DNA of 64,000 bases from Putridiphycobacter roseus (GTDB taxonomy: Bacteria; Bacteroidota; Bacteroidia; Flavobacteriales_D; Crocinitomicaceae): contig NZ_QKSB01000003.1 of the NCBI RefSeq assembly GCF_003234935.1, positions 186,001 through 250,000 on the forward strand, read 5' to 3'. Position numbers and translations under genes: made by a program. A model generated the notes under the pieces. It did not search any database. It was not told the origin of the DNA and saw only the letters and a program-made list of their open reading frames with translations. Shown here piece by piece: positions 19,673 to 29,034 of this stretch. How positions within the stretch are numbered: position 1 is the first letter of the stretch; each line of letters starts with the position of its first letter.

Positions 19673-20815
19673 TTAATAGCCATATATTTTTTGCAATGCA
19701 GCTTCCAATGCTGCACCCCTTAAATTGGTAGCAACAATATTTCCTTCTGCATCTACTAGACAAGTAAATGGAATACCTCTCACCCCATAATCTAGTGCCG
19801 CTTGATTACTAAAGCCTTTTAATTCGCTACCATGATTAGGCCATATTAAACCATCTTGTTTAATTGCCCCCAACCATCTGTCTTTTTGACCAGGTTTATC
19901 AAAGGATACACTAAACACTTCAAATCCTGATTTATTATATTTATTATAAGCCTTTACAACATTTGGGTTCTCTCTTCTACATGGTCCACACCAAGATGCC
20001 CAAAAATCAATCAGTACTACTTTACCTTTTAAATCAGACAACTTAATTATTTCACCATCTGGGTTTGGTATTGCGATATCTGGTGCTGGACTACCAGTGG
20101 CTAATAGTTCATTTCTAGCTTTGTCTGCCGCCATTTGTTTGCGTTGTTTATCTAATAAACTTGCTATTCCAGAACCAGAAAAATTAGTGATGATGTTATT
20201 TAAAACAGAGGTATACATTTCCGCCTCTTTGTCTTTATTAATCGCACTCAATGTCGCCAATAAAGCAGGTGATTTTGTATTACCACTGATAAAGATATTT
20301 CTGTAGCCATAAAACGCTTCTGCTCTTGGAGCAAACACCTCATTGACTTCAGCTTGCAGACTATTGTCTTTTGTTAAAACCCCTTTTAAAGAATCCTCTA
20401 AAGCCTTAAAACTAGCATATTCTTTAAAAAAATCCATCATCAACTTGGAGTCTAAAGAGCCAATTACATTACAATTAAACAATAAGTTACTTGCATCACC
20501 ATAAATACTAATGGAATCGTTACCATGGAATATTAAATTTATGTTTTGCCCGTTTTGTAATACGCCAATAAAATAATCGCGAAAAGGGATGGTAAAATCA
20601 GCGTTAAACTTTCCTTCTTCGTCTAATTTAATGACATGGAAAGGCTTTTGCGTTCCACCTAAAACTTGATTGGTAATGTAAAAGTTTTGATTGGCCCCTC
20701 CTACTATTTGTCCATCCAAATGCACCTTTAACGGATTATTTGAATTTGCCATAGTTTGTGCCATTCCAATTTGTAAAATTGAAATAAAAAGTAAGCTTAA
20801 AATTGATTTAATCAT
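19673..20815 (-). CDS. TlpA-family exported thiol-disulfide oxidoreductase (paralogue 2)
   Basis: The 380-residue protein has a cleavable signal (MIKSILSLLFISILQIGMAQ) and an N-terminal DUF4369-like beta domain. A helical middle follows, then a C-terminal TlpA thioredoxin domain with the redox motif WCGPC in FWASWCGPCRRENPNVV. It probably acts on disulfides in the periplasm. It follows its paralogue by two bases, and the two share the phrase RGxALE near the C-terminus, which suggests tandem duplication. Unlike the paralogue, it has no lipobox cysteine. Confidence 0.85.
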   Translation of the reverse strand: MIKSILSLLFISILQIGMAQTMANSNNPLKVHLDGQIVGGANQNFYITNQVLGGTQKPFHVIKLDEEGKFNADFTIPFRDYFIGVLQNGQNINLIFHGNDSISIYGDASNLLFNCNVIGSLDSKLMMDFFKEYASFKALEDSLKGVLTKDNSLQAEVNEVFAPRAEAFYGYRNIFISGNTKSPALLATLSAINKDKEAEMYTSVLNNIITNFSGSGIASLLDKQRKQMAADKARNELLATGSPAPDIAIPNPDGEIIKLSDLKGKVVLIDFWASWCGPCRRENPNVVKAYNKYNKSGFEVFSVSFDKPGQKDRWLGAIKQDGLIWPNHGSELKGFSNQAALDYGVRGIPFTCLVDAEGNIVATNLRGAALEAALQKIYGY

Positions 20816-20817
20816 AA

Positions 20818-22011
20818 TTATTTTCCTAATACTTCAGTTAATTTTTGTTCTAAAGCTGGTCCACGTAAATTTGTTGCAATTATTGCGCCATCCTTACCTA
20901 TTAAAAAGGAAGCAGGTATAGAAGTCACCCCATAAAGTGCAGCTGCTGAAGAAGACCATCCTTTTAAATCAGAAACGTGATTCGGCCAAGAAAGGTTGTC
21001 TGCAGCGATTGCTTTTATCCATGCATCTTTTTTATTATCTAAAGAAACACTAAAAATAGTAAAACCTTTATCTTTAAACTTATTGTAATTATTTACAACA
21101 TTTGGATTCTCTTTACGGCAAGGCCCGCACCATGATGCCCAAAAATCCAATAAAACAACTTGCCCTCTCAAATCACTTAAAGCTATTTCTTTTCCATTTG
21201 GAGACGGTAATTTAAAATCAGGCGCCATATTAGACCCACTAGATAGGTTGGTCTTTTGTGCAGCCATTGCGATTTGATTTTTAATATTTTCAATGTCTTG
21301 ATTAATTAATTTTGGGTATTCTGAGTTAGGGTATTTAGCACTAACACTGTTAGACACTTTTTCAAAATAAGTCAAGTAATCTACGTTAAAATCTTCCATT
21401 CCTGTAGAAGGATAAAACTCTCTTAACATTAACCAAGCGGCTAAAGAACCAGGATTACCTTCAATGTAATCAATGGCAAATTCTCTAGTAATGTCATTTA
21501 AAGAGTCTAATTTATTTTTGAAAGTAAGACTTAATAAAGAGTCAGAAACTGCCAATTTTTGCATATTTTCAAATGCATTTTTTTTAGCTAATAAATACTT
21601 AGTAGAAAAATCTTGGTAATCCTTTATGTCCTGTGAAACTTTTGAACCTTCAATTTTCACATTTTCTGCTAAATCTTTAAAATCACCATTCAACTTAACA
21701 TTTTTATCGTCTTTATCTGAAACTAAATAAATAGGTGCTGATGATTTACTTTGAGGATCTGGAACAATAAAATAAAGTCTAAGATCTTTTGTTTTGGTTT
21801 GAAAAGTAAATTTTTCATCTTTAACAAAGGCAGTATCAATTGGTGCTTGTTTGCCATTTTCAAAGACAAATAAAACCATCTCTTTACCTTCCCCATTACT
21901 AATTGTACCATTGATAAATCGGCCTTCAATATCTGCATCTGTCAACTCAGACTTACATCCCGTTAACGCCAATAATGAAATAGCCGCTAGCCCTAAAAAT
22001 ATTTTTCTCAT
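20818..22011 (-). CDS. TlpA-family thiol-disulfide oxidoreductase, lipoprotein (paralogue 1)
   Basis: The 397-residue protein starts MRKIFLGLAAISLLALTGC, a clean lipobox (LTGC, Cys19), so it should be membrane-anchored. It has an N-terminal DUF4369-like domain (GTISNGEGKEMVLFVFENGK), a helical middle and a TlpA domain with WCGPC in FWASWCGPCRKENPNVV. Its start is seven bases after the gatB stop. Having a lipidated and a soluble paralogue side by side may divide work between membrane and periplasm. Confidence 0.87.
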   Translation of the reverse strand: MRKIFLGLAAISLLALTGCKSELTDADIEGRFINGTISNGEGKEMVLFVFENGKQAPIDTAFVKDEKFTFQTKTKDLRLYFIVPDPQSKSSAPIYLVSDKDDKNVKLNGDFKDLAENVKIEGSKVSQDIKDYQDFSTKYLLAKKNAFENMQKLAVSDSLLSLTFKNKLDSLNDITREFAIDYIEGNPGSLAAWLMLREFYPSTGMEDFNVDYLTYFEKVSNSVSAKYPNSEYPKLINQDIENIKNQIAMAAQKTNLSSGSNMAPDFKLPSPNGKEIALSDLRGQVVLLDFWASWCGPCRKENPNVVNNYNKFKDKGFTIFSVSLDNKKDAWIKAIAADNLSWPNHVSDLKGWSSSAAALYGVTSIPASFLIGKDGAIIATNLRGPALEQKLTEVLGK

Positions 22012-22018
22012 GTGTTCT

Positions 22019-23482
22019 TTATTTTAAAATCATTTTACTTAATAATTGCCCTGCAGATTTAGGGTCTGCTTTCCCTTTACTTTTCTTCATTAATTGTCCC
22101 ATAAATAGGCCCATTAATTTTTTGTCCCCTGCTCTAAATCTTTCAATTTCATCTGGATTTTCGTTGATAATTTCTACAATAAATCCAGCTAAACTATCTT
22201 CATTCGCGTCTAAGATCCAGTTATTTTCAGCAGCTATTTCGTCTGGTAATTTATCCACATTTACTAACATCACAGGGAATACTTTTTGACTTGCAATAGA
22301 ATTTGAAATTTTTCCTGTATCAATTAAATTTACCAATGCAGCCATTTGTTTACCACTAATTGGAAACTCATTAATTTTTACTGCATGTTCATTCAAATAG
22401 GATTTAATTTCTCCCATCAACCAATTGGCCGCTCCTTTATAATTTTTGGTATGTGCGACCATGGTTTCAAAATACAAAGCAATTTCTTTTGTGTCAATAA
22501 TGTTATTGGCATCATAATCTGAAAGCTTTAATGTCTGGGTATACTTTTCAAACAAGAATTCAGGTAATGGTGGCATTACCTTTTTAAGTTTATCAATGTG
22601 TTCTTGTGTAACTCTTATTGGTTGTAAATCTGGTTCGGGGAAAAAACGATAATCATTAGCAGCTTCCTTGCTACGCATAGCCGTAGTGTTTCCTTTTATG
22701 GCATCATAATTTCTAGTTTCGGAAGGAATATCGTTTCCTTTTTCAACTTCTATAATTTGTCGTGTAATTTCAAATTCAATCGCATTTTTAACATTTCGAA
22801 TGGAATTCATATTTTTCACTTCCACCTTGCTTCCAAATTCCTTACTACCTTTTAGCATTACAGAAATATTGGCATCACAACGCATACTACCTTCTTCCAT
22901 GTTTCCATCACAGATATCCAAATAACGAACTAGTTTTCTAACTGCGGTCACGTAATTATATGCTTCTGTAGAATCTGCAATTTCTGGTTCTGAAACGATT
23001 TCAATCAAGGGTACTCCTGCTCTATTTAAATCGACCAAAGTATTGAATGGGTCAATATCATGGATAGATTTACCGGCATCTTCCTCCATGTGGATTCTTG
23101 TCAATCCAATTTGTTTTGTTTGCCCATCTACCGTTTTAATATTTACCATTCCACCGGTACAAATTGGGGTAGTATCCTGCGTAATTTGATATCCTTTAGG
23201 TAAATCTGGATAAAAATAATTTTTTCTGGCAAAATATTGATTTTCTGTAATATCACAATTACAAGCAATTCCCATTTTAATTGCATAATCTATAGTAGCC
23301 TTATTCATTTTTGGCAAAGTACCTGGATGTCCTAATGTGATAGGACTTACTAAGGTATTTGGTGCTGCGCCATATAAATTTGCATCACTAGAATAAGCTT
23401 TAGATTGCGTCAACATTTGCGCATGCACTTCTAGTCCGATTACTGCTTGATATTTATCTCTAATTTCTTTTGAAAGTTCCAT
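22019..23482 (-). CDS. gatB: Asp-tRNA(Asn)/Glu-tRNA(Gln) amidotransferase subunit B
   Basis: GatB is the kinase/transamidation subunit of GatCAB, which converts mischarged Glu-tRNA(Gln) or Asp-tRNA(Asn). The 487-residue protein has the signature GLEVHAQMLTQSKAYSSD, then YFYPDLPKGYQITQ, EEDAGKSIHD, DLNRAGVPLIEIVSEP and a C-terminal YqeY-like helical tail ending SAGQLLSKMI. gatA and gatC are not in the window. It lies in the middle of the leftward operon. Confidence 0.97.
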   Translation of the reverse strand: MELSKEIRDKYQAVIGLEVHAQMLTQSKAYSSDANLYGAAPNTLVSPITLGHPGTLPKMNKATIDYAIKMGIACNCDITENQYFARKNYFYPDLPKGYQITQDTTPICTGGMVNIKTVDGQTKQIGLTRIHMEEDAGKSIHDIDPFNTLVDLNRAGVPLIEIVSEPEIADSTEAYNYVTAVRKLVRYLDICDGNMEEGSMRCDANISVMLKGSKEFGSKVEVKNMNSIRNVKNAIEFEITRQIIEVEKGNDIPSETRNYDAIKGNTTAMRSKEAANDYRFFPEPDLQPIRVTQEHIDKLKKVMPPLPEFLFEKYTQTLKLSDYDANNIIDTKEIALYFETMVAHTKNYKGAANWLMGEIKSYLNEHAVKINEFPISGKQMAALVNLIDTGKISNSIASQKVFPVMLVNVDKLPDEIAAENNWILDANEDSLAGFIVEIINENPDEIERFRAGDKKLMGLFMGQLMKKSKGKADPKSAGQLLSKMILK

Positions 23483-23488
23483 ATTTAC

Positions 23489-24301
23489 TTATGCACTTGC
23501 GATTAAATCTTTCATTATTATGGTCATTTTTGGCTCTTGTTTAGCCGCAACCGCAATAATTTCTTGTACGTTCACTTTTTTAATTTTCCCTGGCACCCCT
23601 AAATCTGTAATAATAGAAATTGCAAATACTGGGATATCCATATGTCTTGCAACTATCACCTCAGGAATAGTAGACATTCCTACTGTATCACCACCAATAA
23701 TCCTAAGGTATTTATATTCTGCAGGTGTTTCTAAACACGGTCCGGTGAGACCAACATATACGCCTTCAGACACTTTAATATCGTGTTTATTCGCGATTGA
23801 TTTTGCTTTACTGATTAACGTTTTATCATACACGTCACTCATATCTGGAAAACGAGGTCCCAATTCATCTATATTTTTACCAATTAATGGATTAGAAGGA
23901 AATAAATTGATATGGTCATTAATAATCATGATTTCCCCTACTTCATAATCAGGATTCAATCCTCCTGAAGCATTGGAAACAAATAATTTGTGTACGCCTA
24001 ACATTTTCATTATTCTTACAGGAAAAGTGATCTGTTCCATAGAATATCCTTCATAAAAATGAAATCTACCTTGCATCACCATCACATTTTTACCGTTTAG
24101 CTCGCCAAATATTAGACGACCAGAATGACTTTCCACCGTAGATACTGGAAAATGAGGAATATCGGCGTAATTGATTTCATATTTAATATCAATTTCACTT
24201 ACTAACCCACCTAAACCTGTTCCTAAGATGATACCAAATTCGGGTTTAAAAGGTGCTTTATCGTGTATATAATCAGTAGTCTCTGCTATTTTCTTGAACA
24301 T
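23489..24301 (-). CDS. Purine-nucleoside phosphorylase (trimeric class)
   Basis: This enzyme splits purine nucleosides with phosphate into base and ribose 1-phosphate in salvage. The 270-residue protein fits the low-molecular-mass trimeric PNP family. It has ILGTGLGGLV, a phosphate-binding HSGRLIFGELNGKNVMVMQGRFHFYEGY, SNASGGLNPDYEVGEIMIINDHINL, and VGMSTIPEVIVARH with the conserved MST-P-E. Its ATG lies inside the end of lpxK (29-base overlap), which is strong evidence for cotranslation. Confidence 0.94.
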   Translation of the reverse strand: MFKKIAETTDYIHDKAPFKPEFGIILGTGLGGLVSEIDIKYEINYADIPHFPVSTVESHSGRLIFGELNGKNVMVMQGRFHFYEGYSMEQITFPVRIMKMLGVHKLFVSNASGGLNPDYEVGEIMIINDHINLFPSNPLIGKNIDELGPRFPDMSDVYDKTLISKAKSIANKHDIKVSEGVYVGLTGPCLETPAEYKYLRIIGGDTVGMSTIPEVIVARHMDIPVFAISIITDLGVPGKIKKVNVQEIIAVAAKQEPKMTIIMKDLIASA

Positions 24302-25325
24302 ATTTTTTTAAAATATCTTTAAATTCTTTTCCTTCATCAATCACCACTTCAATCTCTTGATAAAACCATGGTAAATCATTCGAATCTTCTTTTAAATGAT
24401 TTGATAAAAGACGCATGGCATCTTTTTCTGTGGTAACAATTTTAGGCGATTTATCCGCAAATTTAATCAATAAATTATAAATTTCCCCCATGTCTTTTTC
24501 TTTAAAAGAATAATGGTCCGGAAAGTTGAAATGTTTGAGTATTTTATGGGATTTCTCTAACTGTGACAATAAAGGCTCAGGCTTGGCTATACCTGTAACT
24601 AAGATAATATTTTCATCCTTTTCATTAAAGTTATTAAATTTTGTTAAGGGTTTAATCTCACCATATTTTATCTGAGAAAAAAAAACTTTTTGACTGGCTT
24701 TGGGTTTAATTTTTTGAATAATGTCCTTCTTTTCTTTTGGACTTAAAACTGGAGATTTCGTGACTACAATAATGTCGGCCCTGTTTTTGCCATTTCTTCT
24801 CTCCCTTAAATTACCCATAGGTAAAACAAAGTCATCATAAAACGGATCGCTATAACTGGTTAAAAGCATATTAAAACCCGGTTGAATAGCCCTGTGTTGA
24901 TAAGCATCATCTAATAATACTAAATCCACCTCTGGACGGTTCAAACATATTTCACTCACCCCGTGCACCCGATCTACATCCACCGCTACTTCAATGGCAT
25001 TGCCAAATTTATGGTAAAACTGCATAGGTTCATCTCCAATAGTTAAGGCAGATGATTTTGAGTTTCCCAATTGAAAACCATATTGTTTTCGACCATAACC
25101 ACGACTTAAAGTACTTATTTTATTGTCGTCTTTAAACATTCTTATTAACAACTCAATATGGGGTGTCTTACCGGTTCCGCCCATGCTTAAATTTCCGACA
25201 TTAATTATCGGTAAACTAAACCTAAAACTTCTTTTTATTTTTCGATCATATAACCAATTTCTACTGGAGGTAATAATAATATATACCAAAGTAAAAGGAA
25301 ACAATAAAAATCTCAGGTACTGCAT
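24273..25325 (-). CDS. lpxK: Tetraacyldisaccharide 4'-kinase
   Basis: LpxK phosphorylates the 4' position of the lipid A disaccharide precursor at the cytoplasmic membrane. The 350-residue protein has an N-terminal hydrophobic segment (YLRFLLFPFTLVYIIITS) and the P-loop NLSMGGTGKTPHIELL. LSRGYGRK and DLVLLDDAYQHRAIQP follow, as in the family. It follows miaA by ten bases and overlaps the nucleoside phosphorylase gene. With lpxH it puts two lipid A steps in one operon. Confidence 0.94.
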   Translation of the reverse strand: MQYLRFLLFPFTLVYIIITSSRNWLYDRKIKRSFRFSLPIINVGNLSMGGTGKTPHIELLIRMFKDDNKISTLSRGYGRKQYGFQLGNSKSSALTIGDEPMQFYHKFGNAIEVAVDVDRVHGVSEICLNRPEVDLVLLDDAYQHRAIQPGFNMLLTSYSDPFYDDFVLPMGNLRERRNGKNRADIIVVTKSPVLSPKEKKDIIQKIKPKASQKVFFSQIKYGEIKPLTKFNNFNEKDENIILVTGIAKPEPLLSQLEKSHKILKHFNFPDHYSFKEKDMGEIYNLLIKFADKSPKIVTTEKDAMRLLSNHLKEDSNDLPWFYQEIEVVIDEGKEFKDILKKYVQENSRDY

Positions 25326-25335
25326 AAACTTCTAT

Positions 25336-26256
25336 TTAAATTGGAGAAAAAGTCGTTAAAATATGGTTCAGTTTGGCATCCATTTCATCTTCTGCGTCTA
25401 ACCAAATAATATGATAACCTTGTTTTTCCATTCTTCGGAACCAAGTCATTTGTCTTTTTGAAAATTGATGAATAGCAGTATTTAAACCTTCAAAAAGTTC
25501 CTTTTTGTTTATGTTTTTTTGTAAATATTGTCCTACCCACTTATACTCTAAACCATAATAATCAAGCGCTTCAAAAGGCAAGCCATTTTTAACCAAATTC
25601 TCCACTTCTTCCACTAAGCCATTATTCAATCGTTCACTTAGTCTACGGGTAATTTTCTCTCTTCTTAATTCTCTACTGATGTCCACTCCAAAAATGGTGT
25701 AATTTATTTTAGGATACACTGGTTTTTTCCAATTAGGATTCTCCTTAATAAACTGATCAATTTCAATAGCTCGTATTGCTCTTGGTACCGTATTATTGTC
25801 GAGTGTATCTTTTAATTTAGGATCAATTTTAGCCCATAATTCTTGAATTTCGGCATTAGAGAATGCTGCCAATTCATTTCTTAAGTCTCTATTTGACTCT
25901 ATACCAGTATAAGTATTCCCTTTTAATGCTGTTTCGATATACAAACCACTACCTCCAACTAAAATTGGCACTTTTTCTTTTTCAACAATCAGGTTATAGG
26001 CATCAATAAAATCAGATTGATACTCCCAAATATTATATTTATAGCCTGGATCACGAATGTCAATCAAATGGTGTGGGATTTGTACGCCATTGATATTGAA
26101 CTCCTCTAAATCCTTCCCCGTACCAATATCCATTCCTCGATAAATTTGACGAGAATCGGCAGAAATAATTTCCCCTTGCACAAACTGAGCAAGCTTGCAC
26201 CCCAACTGTGTTTTACCAGAAGCTGTAGGACCTAATATAACGATTAAATCACTCAA
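25336..26256 (-). CDS. miaA: tRNA dimethylallyltransferase
   Basis: MiaA transfers a dimethylallyl group to the N6 of A37 in tRNAs that read codons starting with U. The 306-residue protein has the P-loop GPTASGKT (9-16), SADSRQIYRGMDIGTGK, the HHLIDI segment, LVGGSGLYI and the C-terminal QFSKRQMTWFRR motif. The start ATG abuts the stop of rocF, so the two are coupled. Confidence 0.96.
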   Translation of the reverse strand: MSDLIVILGPTASGKTQLGCKLAQFVQGEIISADSRQIYRGMDIGTGKDLEEFNINGVQIPHHLIDIRDPGYKYNIWEYQSDFIDAYNLIVEKEKVPILVGGSGLYIETALKGNTYTGIESNRDLRNELAAFSNAEIQELWAKIDPKLKDTLDNNTVPRAIRAIEIDQFIKENPNWKKPVYPKINYTIFGVDISRELRREKITRRLSERLNNGLVEEVENLVKNGLPFEALDYYGLEYKWVGQYLQKNINKKELFEGLNTAIHQFSKRQMTWFRRMEKQGYHIIWLDAEDEMDAKLNHILTTFSPI

Positions 26257-27207
26257 TTATAAACGGTTATTTAATGTTTCACAAACAGATTGAAGAATAG
26301 GATATGCTGTTTCCGCCATTTTATTTATTTTATCATCTAGGCAAGGATTTATCTCCACAAATTCTACACATTTAACTTTTTCTAATGCGGCAAAATGATT
26401 AACAAAATAGTTAGCTTCCTCTGGTGTTAAACCATTTTCCACTGGTGTTCCTGTCCCTTTAGACACGAGTATACTATCCATAGAATCGACATCAAATGAA
26501 ATATAAATGATATCACAATCTTTTAATAAATTCTCTACTTGACCAGCGACCCATTCTTTGGATTTATCGCGAATTTCTTCTACCGTAAAGTTTCTAATAT
26601 TTTGTGCTTTAAGAAAAGCATCTTCTGGTGCTTCTGTATCTCTAACTGCAATAAAAATCAAATCTTCTGGATTTACTTTTGGTGCAATACCTCCCATATT
26701 TTTTAAAGACTCCCAATGTGCCAAAGTCTCATCTTTCACTTCGTTGATTTGAAAATCAACATTGTCTGCTGCCAAAGCAGTAGCCAGCGGCATACCGTGC
26801 ACATTACCACTTGGTGTGGTATAAGGTGTATGTAAATCAGCATGCGCATCAATCCAAACAACGCCAAGTCTTTTATTTGGAAAAGCCGCCTTAATTCCTG
26901 CAATGGTACCTCCTGCACTAGAATGATCTCCAGATAGAACTAATGGGAAATCTCCATCCAGACTAGCTTGTTTTACGGCATCCATGGTACGTCCAAATAT
27001 TTTTACAATACCATCAATTCGTTTTGCAAATGGAAAATTAGTCGGCAAATCAAGCATTTGATTTTCAAGTGCTATTTCATCTATTTTAAACTGACTAAAA
27101 AATTGATCCTCTTTTGTTCGGGAAACTACTTTTAAAGCATTTACACCTAAACTAGCTCCTCTAGTTCCAGCTCCTAATTCAGAATTATTTTCAATTATTT
27201 TTATCAT
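26257..27207 (-). CDS. rocF: Arginase
   Basis: Arginase hydrolyses arginine to ornithine and urea. The 316-residue ureohydrolase has the binuclear manganese motifs SGDHSSAGG, VVWIDAHADLHTP and ISFDVDSMDS, followed by KGTGTPVENGLT and the conserved FVEINPCLD. The GTGTPV form is closer to arginase than to agmatinase or formimidoylglutamase, though a relative with another guanidino substrate is possible. It is the first gene of the leftward operon. A TAAATTTG box five bases from the ATG implies a leader of nearly zero length. Confidence 0.84.
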   Translation of the reverse strand: MIKIIENNSELGAGTRGASLGVNALKVVSRTKEDQFFSQFKIDEIALENQMLDLPTNFPFAKRIDGIVKIFGRTMDAVKQASLDGDFPLVLSGDHSSAGGTIAGIKAAFPNKRLGVVWIDAHADLHTPYTTPSGNVHGMPLATALAADNVDFQINEVKDETLAHWESLKNMGGIAPKVNPEDLIFIAVRDTEAPEDAFLKAQNIRNFTVEEIRDKSKEWVAGQVENLLKDCDIIYISFDVDSMDSILVSKGTGTPVENGLTPEEANYFVNHFAALEKVKCVEFVEINPCLDDKINKMAETAYPILQSVCETLNNRL

Positions 27208-27211
27208 ACTG

Positions 27212-27219
27212 CAAATTTA
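27212..27219 (-). promoter_or_regulatory. Candidate -7 promoter box of the rocF operon
   Basis: TAAATTTG on the minus strand matches TAnnTTTG, with a TTG 21 bases upstream (27241-27243), inside the N17-23 range known for Flavobacterium. The rocF ATG begins only four bases past the box, so the mRNA would be leaderless or nearly so. Confidence 0.5.
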
Positions 27220-27281
27220 TTAAAAACACAATATTAAAAACAATTAGCCAAACATATTTTAAACACTTCAAATTTAAATTC

Positions 27282-27289
27282 TATATTTG
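27282..27289 (+). promoter_or_regulatory. Candidate -7 promoter box of the 27.3 kb lipoprotein gene
   Basis: TATATTTG matches TAnnTTTG and ends 18 bases before the ATG. I see no matching TTG at the -33 position, so this is a partial match. Confidence 0.4.
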
Positions 27290-27307
27290 TTGTAAATCAT
27301 CATCTAT

Positions 27308-27991
27308 ATGAAAAAATTAATATTTTCTCTATTTCTAATAGGGCTTACAATTAGTAGTTGTAAAGAGTCTAAGATTCAGCAAGGAGAAATTGAATATGAA
27401 ATTTCGTATCCTTATTCAGAATTGAGTGGTATTATGGATGTAATGCTACCCAAAAAAATGACCGTTAAATTTAAAGGAGACAGAATGATAGCCTCTATTG
27501 AAAAAGGTAAAATTTTTAGAACAGACATCATCTCTACTACTATTAAAAAGCATTTAATGATGCGATTGGATTTTGGTTCTGAAAAATTAGAAGCTGATTT
27601 AAACAATGACGATTTAAAAAGTCTAGCTACCAATCAGACACAATTTGAAAATTTAGGTGTAATTAGAAAAGATACTGTAGCTGGATTACAGGCAACTTTT
27701 TATAAGGTGAAAAGTGCCAATGATAAAGTTGGAGAGTTTGAAACTGCTTTTTCTAACAATTTAACCATTGAAAACACAGAATGGTTTACTTCGTATAAAG
27801 ACACAAAAGGTATCCCTCTAATCTACATCATTGAAAGATATGGCGTAATCATGCATGTTAGAGCTTATAAATTTAAGCCCCGTGAAATTAGTGACAGTGA
27901 GTTTGAAACAGAAAAGAATTTCAAATCTGTTTCTTATAAAAGTTACGAAAACAAAGTGAACGAATTATTTCAATTAATCATTGAGGATTAA
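27308..27991 (+). CDS. Lipoprotein of unknown function (DUF4412-like)
   Basis: The 227-residue protein has a lipoprotein signal, MKKLIFSLFLIGLTISSC, with Cys18 as the lipidation site. The mature part is beta-rich: QGEIEYEISYPYSELSG, a region with KMTVKFKGDRM, then a repeated strand pattern that fits a lipoprotein-carrier or outer-membrane-sensor type beta sheet. The resemblance to DUF4412 is judged by eye. It is a single gene that converges on mltG with a five-base gap and no terminator. Confidence 0.78.
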   Translation: MKKLIFSLFLIGLTISSCKESKIQQGEIEYEISYPYSELSGIMDVMLPKKMTVKFKGDRMIASIEKGKIFRTDIISTTIKKHLMMRLDFGSEKLEADLNNDDLKSLATNQTQFENLGVIRKDTVAGLQATFYKVKSANDKVGEFETAFSNNLTIENTEWFTSYKDTKGIPLIYIIERYGVIMHVRAYKFKPREISDSEFETEKNFKSVSYKSYENKVNELFQLIIED

Positions 27992-27996
27992 TTGCG

Positions 27997-29034
27997 TTAT
28001 TTTCCAAATTGATTCCTACGATAGATTGCAGCATTTTTTAAATGCTGACCATAGGTACTTGCGAAGTTATGTTCTGAAGTACCATCTCCTACAGCACACA
28101 TAAATATATAGTTATGTTTTTCATAATTTAAAACGGCATCAATTGCTTTTTTAGAAACTAACAGGATTGGTCCTGGCGGTAAACCTGCGTATATATAAGT
28201 GTTATAAGGACAATCTCTATCTCGGTGCTTAAACAAGAGACGTTGTACCCCATTTAATTCATCTCCCCAGCAAAATTTGAAAGTTGGATCAGATTCTAAC
28301 TTAATACCTCTTTCCAGTCTATTCAGGTACAAACCTGCTATGATAGGCCATTCATTTTCTAATTTACTTTGCTCAGACATTACAATAGAAGCTAGTGTAG
28401 CAACTTGAGATTGGGATAGATTTAACGACTTTGCTTTTGCCAAACGTTCTACATTCCAAAACTCTTTGTATTTAGTGGCCATAAAGGCTACAAATTCTTC
28501 TGGACTGACATCCCACTCCCCTATTTCATAAGTGTCAGGCAAGAAAAGAGAAATAATAGTTTCTTCCTTAAACCCATACTTTTCTAATACCGCAGGAGAT
28601 AAAATATAATTTACTAAAGTCGCAGAATCAGCTTCTATACTGCCCGCGATTTTACTAATCATACTAGGTATATTTTGAGAGTAAGTAAAAGCAATTTTCA
28701 CATTTTTCAATTCTTGGTTTCCATTTTTGATGGCATAAATAACATGCTTTAATTTTTGGCCATTGTGAAAACTATATTTTCCGGCTTCTATATTGGCATC
28801 ATTTAAACCAAATTCATTAGCATATTCTTTAAATTCTGCATTAGACGCAAACAAATGCTTATCCACCAAAGTTTGTCCTACAAGCGCTAAATTAGATTTA
28901 GAAGGAACAAAAACAATCACATCTTCCGCTGTATCTAGTTTTATTTTACTAAAATGTTTATGGTATTTGGGGTAAAATATAAATGCTATGGCTATTAATG
29001 CCGACAGTAGTAGTACTACAATAATTTTTTTCAT
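27997..29034 (-). CDS. mltG: Endolytic transglycosylase MltG
   Basis: MltG is an inner-membrane lytic transglycosylase thought to end nascent glycan strands. The 345-residue protein has one N-terminal transmembrane helix (IIVVLLLSALIAIAFIFY) and a LysM-like segment. The YceG domain has LASIVMSEQSKLENEW (retaining the Glu in the place of the family's second Glu of EKET), ESDPTF, YNTYIYAGLPPGPI and HNFASTYGQHLKNA. The first Glu of EKET is Met here; relatives vary at that place. It begins directly after the GNAT gene. Confidence 0.93.
   Translation of the reverse strand: MKKIIVVLLLSALIAIAFIFYPKYHKHFSKIKLDTAEDVIVFVPSKSNLALVGQTLVDKHLFASNAEFKEYANEFGLNDANIEAGKYSFHNGQKLKHVIYAIKNGNQELKNVKIAFTYSQNIPSMISKIAGSIEADSATLVNYILSPAVLEKYGFKEETIISLFLPDTYEIGEWDVSPEEFVAFMATKYKEFWNVERLAKAKSLNLSQSQVATLASIVMSEQSKLENEWPIIAGLYLNRLERGIKLESDPTFKFCWGDELNGVQRLLFKHRDRDCPYNTYIYAGLPPGPILLVSKKAIDAVLNYEKHNYIFMCAVGDGTSEHNFASTYGQHLKNAAIYRRNQFGK

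Noticed and set aside
27997..29034. MltG with a dead active site
   Set aside because: Only the first Glu of the EKET motif is replaced by Met; the second Glu and the other motifs are kept, and relatives vary at the first place.
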